Counted from the stretch's first letter, positions 6,760 through 14,237 are shown. The stretch is DNA of 16,993 nt from an uncultured Actinomycetes bacterium (GCA_946479725.1 CAMLHB010000037.1:1-16993), one strand, 5' to 3'. The notes: generated by a model from the sequence alone, not told the origin. Program-made: numbers and translations.

Positions 6760-7860
6760 CTAGCGGCGGCGGAGCCACTCGGCGAGGAGTGGATCGAGCA
6801 GATAGGGGTGTCCATTCTCGTCCTCGCCGACTAGCTGCTGGTCGGTGACAAGGCGGAGGAGGGCATCGCGGAGGCTCGAGCGAGGGATCCGGTGCTCCTC
6901 AGAGACGATGGACCCAGCCGGAGCCTGACCATCGGCAAAGGCGAGGAGGACCACCCGCTCGTTGCGGTCCAGTCCATCCCAAACGGCCTGATGCGCATCC
7001 GCGGTCTCGGTCAAGGCGAGGTCGACAGCCGCCGACGCCGGATCGTCTGACGACCCTTGGTCCAGCACCTCGTAGAGATGATGAGCCAACAGGATCGTCC
7101 GCTGAGGATGACCGCCACTGAAGACGAGTAGTTCGTCTACCGCACTCTTGGGGTCGAGGCCATCGCGCGCCAGCATGGCCTCGATGTCCTCCGCTGCCTC
7201 GGCCAACGGCAATGCCGGCAGCGCCAGGGGCCTCGCCTGGCCGTAGAAGGGGCGCTCGTAGTCCGAGAACAACGCCTTCATCAAGGAAGGCTGGCTGCCG
7301 GCAAAGACATATGCTGCCGACTCGGCGTGGTATTGGATGACCGAGCGGACGAGGCCGTCGAGGGCATCGTCGGCGACCAGTAGGTCTTGGAACTCGTCAA
7401 AACAAATGACGGTCATCCCTCCGTCCAACTCAGAAAGTGTTTTCGGCACGTCGAGAAGCTGGAGCAGAGCGGTGCGGGCCTCATCCGCGCCCAGACGCAG
7501 CGGTGGCGGGGCGATACTTACTCCGACGCCGGCTGGCGCCGCGGAGATCCCGAGTCGTGCCGCCCAGCGCCTAACGGTGCTCCGTGGGTCTGCTGGTAGC
7601 TCGCCATACGCGTGAGCGATCCGAGCGGCAACGTCACCCACGGTCGCGACCTTGGCGAGATCTACCCGCACCGCCTTATGCCCCGCCTCGCGCATAACTG
7701 CGATGTGGGCTTCAAGCAGACTGCTCTTACCGAACCGGCGAGGTGCCGCGAGACGGATCGCAACCCGGTTTGCGGCCGCGTCCTGCAGCGCATCGAGCTC
7801 GGTTCGGCGGTCGATGAGGTCGCTGCGGGGAACGGGGCCCTGGTAAATGAACGGATTCAC
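6760..7860 (-). CDS. Archaeal-type P-loop ATPase with C-terminal winged helix
   Basis: The protein is 366 residues with the layout of the ATPase_2 (PF01637) group of STAND-like NTPases. An N-terminal D-x-I-D-R-R-T-E-L-D-A-L motif leads to the P-loop AAPRRFGKSSLL (38-49), where Ala replaces the first Gly, as is common in this group. Walker B is VICFDEFQDL (151-160), sensor-like FAGSQPSLM is at 187-194 with ERPFYGQARPL after it, and SGGHPQRTI (248-256) resembles the family GGxP motif. Residues about 287-366 look like a winged helix, which suggests DNA binding. There are no membrane segments. The start is GTG at 7860, inside a tandem palindrome array. The gene is lower in GC than its neighbours (28 of 60 bases at 7381-7440) and has no obvious partner, which suggests horizontal acquisition. 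Its biological role is unknown; proposals include autoregulation or a defence or mobile module. Confidence 0.8.
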   Translation of the reverse strand: MNPFIYQGPVPRSDLIDRRTELDALQDAAANRVAIRLAAPRRFGKSSLLEAHIAVMREAGHKAVRVDLAKVATVGDVAARIAHAYGELPADPRSTVRRWAARLGISAAPAGVGVSIAPPPLRLGADEARTALLQLLDVPKTLSELDGGMTVICFDEFQDLLVADDALDGLVRSVIQYHAESAAYVFAGSQPSLMKALFSDYERPFYGQARPLALPALPLAEAAEDIEAMLARDGLDPKSAVDELLVFSGGHPQRTILLAHHLYEVLDQGSSDDPASAAVDLALTETADAHQAVWDGLDRNERVVLLAFADGQAPAGSIVSEEHRIPRSSLRDALLRLVTDQQLVGEDENGHPYLLDPLLAEWLRRR

Positions 7861-7916
7861 CGTGCATGAGTGTACGGAAAATCCGTACAGATGTGCACGG
7901 GAAATCCGTGCGTCAA
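7848..7916. repeat. Three 23-bp tandem units each holding a 19-bp palindrome
   Basis: Units begin at 7848, 7871 and 7894, an exact 23-base period. Each carries TGnACGG, five bases, then CCGTnCn: TGAACGGATTCACCGTGCA, TGTACGGAAAATCCGTACA and TGCACGGGAAATCCGTGCG. The middle one is a perfect 8-bp-arm palindrome. Units 2 and 3 differ by a compensated pair (T..A to C..G), so the dyad itself is conserved. Half-sites alternate every 11-12 bases, about one helical turn, on one face of the DNA. The array fills the whole 52-base gap between the lhr stop and the ATPase start and overlaps both ends. It is best read as an operator array for a dimeric regulator, possibly the ATPase's own winged helix. Confidence 0.85.
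7869..7897 (-). promoter_or_regulatory. Candidate promoter of the ATPase gene inside the palindrome array
   Basis: On the minus strand TGCACA (7892-7897, four of six matches to TTGACA) and TACACT (7869-7874, TAnnnT) are 17 bases apart. TACACT ends 8 bases before the GTG at 7860, so the transcript would be nearly leaderless. Both boxes lie within palindromic units, so a protein bound to the array would block the promoter. Confidence 0.45.
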
Positions 7917-10900
7917 GCCGAAGCGGTCAGTTTCCGCGGGCCGCGGCTGAAGCCGGCGCCGACCAGGGAGTCCTCGTGGCCGGAGCCGATTATCGCTTCG
8001 CCGTCGAGTTTCTCGATCGAGAGTTTGGGGAGGTGGCCGTCGCGGACGGCGTCGGCGAGGGCGCGCATCGCCTCCTCCAGGTCGGGGCCGTCGAGGGCCT
8101 TGAGGCGGAGGAGGCCGCGGCCGCCGCGCTCGACGAAGACGAGCGGCTCGCCGTCGCGGAGGAGGAGGTGGGCTCCCGGGGTGCGGCCGGGGCGGCGACC
8201 GCCCTCGAGCTTCGGCCAGGGCAGCGAGGCGCCGTAGGGGTTGGCGGGGTCGGTGGCGGCGAGGACGAGGTAGCTGCCGTCGCGTTCGGGCAGGGAGCGG
8301 AGACGCTCAACCGCGCCGGGGAGGGCGAACTGGGCGCCGCCGAGGCCCTCGACGAAGTAGCCGCGCCGGGCGGTGCCGAGCAGCTCGAGGTTGCCCAGCT
8401 CCCCGTAGAGGGTCGAGAAGCCGCCGGGGATGCCCTCGGCGAGGACGGTCTCGCGGGTGACGATCCCGTAGCGCTCGAGCATCAGCTCGACGGTGGCACG
8501 GAGCTTGGCGCCGGGGCCGGGGGCGTTGGCGAAGAGCGGCGCGGTCAGCGACCAGCGACCCTGGACGGCGGCACCGGTAGTGCTGCGGCGGCGGGCGAAG
8601 CGGCGGCCGGGACGTTCGGAGGGCGGCACGGCGCGCAGGCGCGGCGCCCGCAGTGGCGCGAAGGCGTCGTTGGTCACCTCGCCGCTCCAGGCGAGATCCC
8701 AAAGCGCGTTGTGGATGTCCTCGGCCGGGTGCTCGAGGTCGGCGACGAGGTCGAGCCAGAAGGAAGGGCCTGCTTTCAGGCGCTCGCGGATCGCCTCGTG
8801 GACCTCGCCGCTCGGCGACTCCAGCTTCGAGTTCGAGGGCGGCGGGCCGGCGAGGCGGACGTCCTCGCGGAAGTAGAGGGCGACGCGGCCGTCGTTGCGG
8901 CCGAGGGCCCCGGCGCCGATCCAGACCAGCTCACCGCTGGTGCAGAGCTCGTCGAGCCAGCTCTGCGAGTAGGCGCCGAGGCGGCGCGGGAGCACGTCCC
9001 CCTCCCACACTTTCGGCGTCAGCGCCACCCCCTGCAGCGGCACCAGCGCCTCGCGCAGGCGGTCGAGGCCGGCGCCGGTGCGGCGGAAGGCGTCGACGTT
9101 CTGCCAGCTCGGCAGGAAGCGGGCGAGCTCGCGCGTGTCGGCCGCCTCGACCTCCTTGCGCAGGCGGGCGAGGCTGGCGCGGCGGACCCGCCGCAGGACT
9201 TCGGAGTCGCACCACTCGCGCTCGGTCCCCCCCGGCGCCAGCTCGCCGCGGACCATCGCGCCTTCGGCCTCCAGCTCCCGCAGGGCCGGCGAGGGGTCGA
9301 CGCCGTAGCGGTCGGCCAGCTGCTGGGTCGGGAAGGGGCCGTGGGTGCGGGCGTAGCGGCGGACCAGCGCCCGCATCGCGTCGGGGTGCTCCTCGAGGAA
9401 GGTCTCCGGCAGGCCGGGCGGCTCGGGGACGCCGAGGGCGTCGCGGTAGAGACCGGCGTCCTCGGCGGCGATGTAGCGCTCCTCGCCGGCGACCCGGACC
9501 AGCGCCACCCGCCGCTCGGCGACGAGCTTGTCCAGCATCGACTTCGCCGAGTAGCCCTCGCTGACGCGCTCTTCGCACTCCTCCAGCGTCAGGTCGCCGA
9601 GGTTCCGCAGCAGCTGCTGGAGGGCGTCGCGGTCGCCGGCGCGGCCGGCCTCGGTGCGGTGCTGCAGCTGCGCCTCGACTTCCTCCAGCGCCTCGGGGTC
9701 GATCAGCTCGCGCAGCTCCTCCTGGCCGAGCAGCTCGCGCAGGAGGTCGCGGTCGAGCGCCAGCGCCGCCGCCCGCCGCTCGGCGTTCGGCGTGTCCCCC
9801 TCGTACATGTACGTCGCCACGTAGTCGAACAGCAGCGAGGAGGCAAAGGGCGAGGCGGTCGGCGTCTCCACCTCGACCAGGCTGAGCGCGCGGGAGTGGA
9901 GCTTTTCCAGCAGCTCGGCGAGCGCCGGCAGGTCGAGGACGTCGCGCAGGCACTCGCGGTAGGTCTCGAGCACGACCGGGAAGCGGGGGAAGTCCCGCGC
10001 CACCTCGAGCAGGCTCTGGCTCTTCAGCCGCTGCTGCCAGAGGGGGGTGCGCTTGCCAGGGTAGGCACGCGGGATAAGCAGCGAGCGCGAGGCGTTCTCG
10101 CGGAAGCGGGCGCCGAACAGGGCACTCCCCGAGAGCTCGCCGACGACCAGGTCTTCGAGCTGGTCGGGGTCGATCAGGACGAGGTCGGCGGGCGGCGGCT
10201 CGTCGGCGTCGGGGAGGTGGATGACGATGCCGTCGTCGGACCAGATCGCGTCGGCCTCGAGGTCGCGCTCGTCGCGGATCTTGGCGGCGAGGGCGAGGCC
10301 CCAGGCGGCGTGGACGCGGCCGCCGTAGGGGGAGAGGATGCAGAGGCGCCAGTCGCCGATCTCGTCGCGGAAGCGCTCGACGACGATCGTCTCGTCGGAT
10401 GGGACCACGCGGGTAGCCTGCTGCTGCTCGCGCAGGTAGGAAACGAGGTTGTTGGCGGCGCGCTCGTCGAGGTCATACTCCTTGGCGAGGTCGGCCGGGT
10501 CGCGGGAGACCGCCTCGCGGGCGAAGGCGCCGATCGCCCGGCCCAGCTCGGCCGGACGGCCGATTCCGTCGCCCTTCCAGAAGGGGACGGCGCCGGGGGC
10601 GCCCGGCGCCGGGGTGACGATCACCCGGTCGCGGGTGATTTCCTCGATCCGCCAGGTGCTGGACCCGAGGAGAAACGTTTGCCCGGCGCGGGCCTCGTAG
10701 ACCATCTCCTCGTCGAGCTCGCCGACCCGGCGGCCGTCGGGCAGGTGGACGCCGTAGAGGCCGCGGTCGGGGATCGTGCCGGCGTTGGTGACGACCAGTT
10801 GGCGGGCGCCTTTGCGGCCGTGTATCGTGCCTTCGGTCCGGTCCCAGACGATCCGCGGCCGCAGCTCGGCGAAGCGGTCGGAGGGATAGCGGCCGTCGAG

Positions 10901-12460
10901 CATGTCGAGAACGTTCTCCAGCTGTTCGCGGGAGAGGTCGTGGAAGGACTGGGTCGCGGTTACGAGCTTCTCGACCTCGTCGACCTCCCACTCTTTATGC
11001 GCCGCGAGCGAGACCAGGTGCTGGGCGAGCACGTCGAGGGGGTTCTGCGGGATCGTCGTCTCCTCGATCTCGGCCTCGCGCATGCGCCGGGCGACGACCG
11101 CGCACTCGAGCAGGTCGCCGCGGTATTTGGGGAAGATCCGGCCTTTGGAGACTTCGCCCATGCGGTGCCCGGCGCGGCCGATCCGCTGCAGGCCACGGGT
11201 CACCGACTTCGGCGACTCGACCTGGATCACCAGGTCGACGGCGCCCATGTCGATCCCCAGCTCCAAGGAGCTCGTCGCCACCAGACACGGAAGCTCCCAC
11301 GACTTCAGCATCTCCTCCACCACCGCCCGCTCCTCGTGGGACAAGGAGCCGTGGTGGGCACGCGCTATTTCGATGTCGTCGTGGGGGGAATCAGGATCCG
11401 CTGCGTGACCCGCGTGCTCCGTGGCGGGCAGCTCTTGTTCGCCTTCACCATTCGCAAGCTCGTTGAGCCTCTTCGCCAACCGCTCCGCAGCCCGACGGTT
11501 ATTTACAAAGATCATCGTGCTGGTGTGTTCCTGCACCAGCTCCAGCAGCTTGGGGTAGATCGCCGGCCAGATCGAGCGGACATGAGCGCTTGGCTCTATT
11601 TCCGTCGGCGGAGGACCGTCCTCACTCGGATAAGCCGGAGCCCCCGGATCCGCCATGTCCTCAACCGGAACAACGATCTCCAGATCCAGCGCCTTCTTCT
11701 GCCCCGCATCAACAATCCGACACTCCCGCTTTGGCCCCACCAAAAACTGCCCAATCCGCTCCAGCGGCCTCTGGGTAGCGGACAACCCAATCCGTTGAAT
11801 CCCCTGACCATCCCCAGCTTCGGATGGGGACTCGGGGGAGGGGTCGCCGGGCCCGCCCCGCTGTTTGCCCGCCGACCCCTCCCCCGAGTCCCTAACCAAC
11901 CAATCGAGCCTCTCCAGCGTCAGCGCCAGATGCGATCCCCGCTTGGTCTGAGCCACAGCATGGATCTCGTCGACGATCACCGCTTCGACGCCGGTGAGGA
12001 TCTCGCGGACGTTCGAGGAGAGCATCAAGTACAGCGACTCCGGCGTCGTGATCAGGATGTCGGGCGGCGTTTTGGCCATGTCCCGCCGTTCTTTCTGCGA
12101 GGTGTCCCCCGTCCGCAGCCCCACGGCGATGTCGGCCCCGATCCCCCGCAAGGGCGCCCGCAGGTTGCGCTCGATGTCGTAGGAAAGCGCTTTCAACGGC
12201 GAGATATAGACCAGCTTCACCCCGGTCCCGAGATCGTCCGCCCGCGCCAGCTTGTCGATCCCCCAGAGGAAGCTGGCAAGCGTCTTCCCCGACCCGGTCG
12301 GGGCGCAGATCAGCGCGTGCTCACCGCTGGAGATCGCCTCCCAGCTTCCGGTCTGGGCCGGCGTCGGGCCCTCGAAGGAGGCTTCGAACCAGCGCCGCAC
12401 CGGGGCGCTGAACGGCGCCAGTGGATCGGATTTCTTACTTGCTTTCGCCTGAGCAGCCAA
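7913..12460 (-). CDS. lhr: Large DEAD/DEAH helicase Lhr
   Basis: Lhr is a 3'-5' ATP-dependent helicase that unwinds DNA and RNA:DNA hybrids and is linked to DNA repair. At 1515 residues it has the full size (about 1500-1540), so both the helicase core and the long C-terminal domain are present. Motifs seen are APTGSGKT (53-60), SPLKAL (88-93), TTPESL (138-143), VDEIHAV (163-169), GLSATQ (225-230), ATSSLELGIDMGAVDLVIQ (395-413) and QRIGRAGHR (425-433). The winged-helix and beta-barrel C-terminal parts follow (e.g. RYGIVTRETVLAEGIPGGF near 1320). The start is TTG at 12460; the frame upstream is closed by a stop and has no ATG or GTG. The start codon lies in a 17-bp-arm palindrome. Residues 191-220 and 336-362 are extra loops; the first is encoded by a perfect inverted repeat. 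DNA at 11460-11830 is less GC-rich than the rest of the gene. Confidence 0.95.
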   Translation of the reverse strand: MAAQAKASKKSDPLAPFSAPVRRWFEASFEGPTPAQTGSWEAISSGEHALICAPTGSGKTLASFLWGIDKLARADDLGTGVKLVYISPLKALSYDIERNLRAPLRGIGADIAVGLRTGDTSQKERRDMAKTPPDILITTPESLYLMLSSNVREILTGVEAVIVDEIHAVAQTKRGSHLALTLERLDWLVRDSGEGSAGKQRGGPGDPSPESPSEAGDGQGIQRIGLSATQRPLERIGQFLVGPKRECRIVDAGQKKALDLEIVVPVEDMADPGAPAYPSEDGPPPTEIEPSAHVRSIWPAIYPKLLELVQEHTSTMIFVNNRRAAERLAKRLNELANGEGEQELPATEHAGHAADPDSPHDDIEIARAHHGSLSHEERAVVEEMLKSWELPCLVATSSLELGIDMGAVDLVIQVESPKSVTRGLQRIGRAGHRMGEVSKGRIFPKYRGDLLECAVVARRMREAEIEETTIPQNPLDVLAQHLVSLAAHKEWEVDEVEKLVTATQSFHDLSREQLENVLDMLDGRYPSDRFAELRPRIVWDRTEGTIHGRKGARQLVVTNAGTIPDRGLYGVHLPDGRRVGELDEEMVYEARAGQTFLLGSSTWRIEEITRDRVIVTPAPGAPGAVPFWKGDGIGRPAELGRAIGAFAREAVSRDPADLAKEYDLDERAANNLVSYLREQQQATRVVPSDETIVVERFRDEIGDWRLCILSPYGGRVHAAWGLALAAKIRDERDLEADAIWSDDGIVIHLPDADEPPPADLVLIDPDQLEDLVVGELSGSALFGARFRENASRSLLIPRAYPGKRTPLWQQRLKSQSLLEVARDFPRFPVVLETYRECLRDVLDLPALAELLEKLHSRALSLVEVETPTASPFASSLLFDYVATYMYEGDTPNAERRAAALALDRDLLRELLGQEELRELIDPEALEEVEAQLQHRTEAGRAGDRDALQQLLRNLGDLTLEECEERVSEGYSAKSMLDKLVAERRVALVRVAGEERYIAAEDAGLYRDALGVPEPPGLPETFLEEHPDAMRALVRRYARTHGPFPTQQLADRYGVDPSPALRELEAEGAMVRGELAPGGTEREWCDSEVLRRVRRASLARLRKEVEAADTRELARFLPSWQNVDAFRRTGAGLDRLREALVPLQGVALTPKVWEGDVLPRRLGAYSQSWLDELCTSGELVWIGAGALGRNDGRVALYFREDVRLAGPPPSNSKLESPSGEVHEAIRERLKAGPSFWLDLVADLEHPAEDIHNALWDLAWSGEVTNDAFAPLRAPRLRAVPPSERPGRRFARRRSTTGAAVQGRWSLTAPLFANAPGPGAKLRATVELMLERYGIVTRETVLAEGIPGGFSTLYGELGNLELLGTARRGYFVEGLGGAQFALPGAVERLRSLPERDGSYLVLAATDPANPYGASLPWPKLEGGRRPGRTPGAHLLLRDGEPLVFVERGGRGLLRLKALDGPDLEEAMRALADAVRDGHLPKLSIEKLDGEAIIGSGHEDSLVGAGFSRGPRKLTASA
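11827..11892. repeat. Perfect 20-bp-arm inverted repeat inside lhr
   Basis: The left arm GGGACTCGGGGGAGGGGTCG (11827-11846) and right arm (11873-11892) are exact reverse complements, separated by 26 bases. The repeat encodes lhr residues about 190-212, a Gly/Ser/Pro-rich loop sitting between the LERLDWL and QRIGLSATQ segments, which are nearly adjacent in E. coli Lhr. The reading frame is kept. It could be a miniature palindromic element inserted in frame, or a strong mRNA hairpin that grew in a free loop. Confidence 0.85.
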
Positions 12461-12493
12461 CCCATCGATCTTACGCAGATCGATGGGTTGGCT
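12455..12493. repeat. Perfect 17-bp-arm palindrome over the lhr start codon
   Basis: The arm AGCCAACCCATCGATCT (12455-12471) and its exact reverse complement (12477-12493) flank the 5-base loop TACGC. The palindrome covers the TTG start (12458-12460) and about the first two lhr codons, in the 59-base gap after the glycoside hydrolase gene. No T run follows on either strand, so it is not a standard intrinsic terminator. In mRNA it would hide the start codon; in DNA it could be an operator or cruciform. Confidence 0.88.
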
Positions 12494-12519
12494 CTAGGGC
12501 GTTAACAAGTGCGCGGGGA

Positions 12520-13653
12520 CTACGGGGTGCCGCCGGCGAACTTGACGTATTCGAACCAGGACTTCTTCGGCTGGAAGCCGGCACCGAAGAGCCCGGAGCC
12601 GTTGCAGAAGTTGCAGGCGGCGCCGTAGTCGTCGATCGAGAACCAGTAGACCCGCTGGATCCGCCATTTGCGCTGGTTCTTCTTCAGCAGCGAGAAGGCG
12701 CCCCGCAGCTGCTGCGCCTGGCCATTCATGCCTTTGGCGAACGAGTTGCCGGGGGTCCTCGGTTCCGAGCTCCAGCCGAGCTCGGTGATCCAGATCCCGG
12801 TGCCCGCGTCGTGGCGCTTCTTCAGCACTTCGCGGACTTCTTCGATCTGCGGGGTCAGCAGCTGGTACTTGGTCGAGTACGGGTGGAGGGCCACGCCGTC
12901 GAACTTGGTCGCGATCCCCGGCACCTTGTAGAGGCCTTCGAGGAAGGGGGCAGCGAGCCAATTGTGGTTGCCGGTCTTCGTCCTCCCGCCCCTCGGCCAG
13001 GCGAAGAGCCCGGCGAGGATGATCTTCGCCTTCGGGTCGGTGCTTTTGATCGCCCCGGCCGAGATCTTCACCATCTGCGCGTATTCGGTCGGGTTCGGCT
13101 TGTGGACGAAGAACTTGAAGTTCGGCTCGTTCCAGATCTGCCAGTTGCGCAGCGGCCGGAAGGGGACGTCCGGGTGTTCGGCCCAGAAGGACCCGTTGGA
13201 GCCGTAGCGGGCGACGACGGCCGTGCAGAAGGCGAGCCAGCCGGCCCGCGCCTTTCCCTTGACCGGCAGGTGCGCCGGAACCTGGACCCCACCTCCGACC
13301 GAGATCAGGCGTTCGGCCCAGGCCGGCTCCCCGGCCAGGAACGGCAGGACGTCGATGCCGGTGCGGGCCGCCTCGGAGACCTGGGAGTCGGTGACGCTCC
13401 AGTCGAAGGCGGCGCCTTCGGTTGGCTGGGCCGTGGCCCAGTTGATCGGCAGGCGGATCGTCTCGACGCCGCCAGTGTGGACCCGCTGGTACTGCTCGAT
13501 GCTGAGCGAGGACTGCGGGACCGCGCCCCAGAAGTTGGCCGGCAGCGCCTGCGCGGCGGAGGCCGTGCAGGCGAGTGCCGCAAGCGCCAGCATCCCGACC
13601 AGGGCTACCCGCAGGCGCACGCCGAGACCATTGCCACTGCTTGCTCTAACCAT
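12520..13653 (-). CDS. Secreted glycoside hydrolase (clan GH-A, GH39/GH5-like)
   Basis: The protein is 377 residues and predicted to be exported: its signal peptide spans about 1-36 (VALVGMLALAALACTASAAQA). It is a TIM-barrel retaining glycosidase. WQIWNEPN (171-178) holds the likely acid/base Glu176, and IWITELGW (287-294) the likely nucleophile Glu291. FDGVALHPYS (251-260) is the usual HPY strand between them, and the start LPANFWGAV...GVETIRLPINWA fits the first barrel strands. The set resembles GH39-type enzymes such as PslG that trim exopolysaccharide; the substrate cannot be told from sequence. The ATG at 13653 is 3 bases after the stop of the upstream exported protein, so translation is coupled. 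A surface-glycan polymerase and a sugar transferase lie close by, pointing to processing of the polymer made there. Confidence 0.87.
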   Translation of the reverse strand: MVRASSGNGLGVRLRVALVGMLALAALACTASAAQALPANFWGAVPQSSLSIEQYQRVHTGGVETIRLPINWATAQPTEGAAFDWSVTDSQVSEAARTGIDVLPFLAGEPAWAERLISVGGGVQVPAHLPVKGKARAGWLAFCTAVVARYGSNGSFWAEHPDVPFRPLRNWQIWNEPNFKFFVHKPNPTEYAQMVKISAGAIKSTDPKAKIILAGLFAWPRGGRTKTGNHNWLAAPFLEGLYKVPGIATKFDGVALHPYSTKYQLLTPQIEEVREVLKKRHDAGTGIWITELGWSSEPRTPGNSFAKGMNGQAQQLRGAFSLLKKNQRKWRIQRVYWFSIDDYGAACNFCNGSGLFGAGFQPKKSWFEYVKFAGGTP

Positions 13654-13656
13654 TGG

Positions 13657-14223
13657 TCAGCCCGCCTTCGGCGCGGCGGGGGAATCGGTCTGACGCCGCT
13701 GGCGCATGATCACGATCCCGGCCGAGATCGCCGCCAGCAGCACGATCAGGATCAGGATCGGAACCACCGGCGAGGATCCGCCGTTGTCTTCCGTCTGGCT
13801 GCTGACCGGCTTTGAAGCCTGAACGCTCAGCTTTTCCGGCGAGTCGCCGCCGCCGTTGGCGTGTTGGGGATTGGTGGAACCGTTTCCGCCCGTATTCCCG
13901 CCCGCGCCCGTACCGGAGCCCGTGCCAGGATTTCCCCCCGATGACCCGCCAGAGCCAGAGCCACCTTCACCCCCAGCCGGCACGCCGCCGCTTTCATTGG
14001 AAGCATGCGCCTTACCGCCGTTGTTGCCACCGCCGCCCTGCACGGTCGGGGTGGAGGGGTGACTGCCGTAGGCCGATGGAGTTTCGGTTTCGTATTCGAC
14101 CCCGGCCGAATCCGCGCTAGCGGCGGCCGGAACGAGCACAAATGCCAGCAGAGCAAGCACTGACAGAAGCGAGAGAACGGATCGGTTCCAGGCACGGTCC
14201 TGGTAGTGGCGGCTCCCAAGCAT
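13657..14223 (-). CDS. Exported Gly/Ser/Asn-rich single-pass membrane protein
   Basis: I recognise no family. The 188 residues show a signal peptide (about 1-37, SVLSLLSVLALLAFVLVPAAASA), a short region with YETETPSAYGSHPSTPT, and a flexible Gly/Ser/Asn-rich stretch (about 64-130). A KLSVQASKP segment follows, then one membrane helix (about 152-173, VVPILILIVLLAAISAGIVIM) and a basic tail (RQRRQ). It would sit in the membrane with a long low-complexity spacer outside, like an anchored surface protein; there is no LPxTG motif. The ATG at 14223 gives a clean signal peptide; the longer reading to 14460 runs into the divergent ligase gene. No ribosome binding site is seen, but TAACCT lies 8 bases upstream. 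The secreted hydrolase follows 3 bases after its stop, so the two probably work together. Confidence 0.72.
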   Translation of the reverse strand: MLGSRHYQDRAWNRSVLSLLSVLALLAFVLVPAAASADSAGVEYETETPSAYGSHPSTPTVQGGGGNNGGKAHASNESGGVPAGGEGGSGSGGSSGGNPGTGSGTGAGGNTGGNGSTNPQHANGGGDSPEKLSVQASKPVSSQTEDNGGSSPVVPILILIVLLAAISAGIVIMRQRRQTDSPAAPKAG

Positions 14224-14231
14224 GGCGCGCA

Positions 14232-14237
14232 AGGTTA
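14232..14237 (-). promoter_or_regulatory. Possible -10 box for a leaderless transcript of the exported-protein/hydrolase operon
   Basis: TAACCT (TAnnnT) on the minus strand ends 8 bases before the ATG at 14223. A Shine-Dalgarno is absent and no clear -35 is seen. It lies in the 50-base gap between two divergent genes, which must hold promoters in both directions unless the ligase starts elsewhere. Confidence 0.35.

Noticed and set aside
7848..7916. A short CRISPR array
   Set aside because: The 23-base period leaves only 4 bases between the palindromes, so there are no spacers; no cas genes are nearby.
11896..11907. CCAACCAATCGA resembling CCAACCCATCGA of the lhr start palindrome
   Set aside because: Eleven of twelve matching bases at one site inside coding sequence, with no palindrome around it, is too weak to call a repeat family.
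12455..12493. Intrinsic terminator of the glycoside hydrolase gene
   Set aside because: The stem is long and perfect, but no T run follows on either strand and it overlaps the first codons of lhr.
7847..12505. Open frame of over 1500 codons on the plus strand opposite lhr
   Set aside because: The minus strand encodes all Lhr helicase motifs in order. The plus frame is a GC-rich shadow without any recognisable domain.
12421..13815. Plus-strand open frame opposite the glycoside hydrolase
   Set aside because: The minus frame has a signal peptide and both catalytic glutamates; the plus frame shows nothing recognisable.
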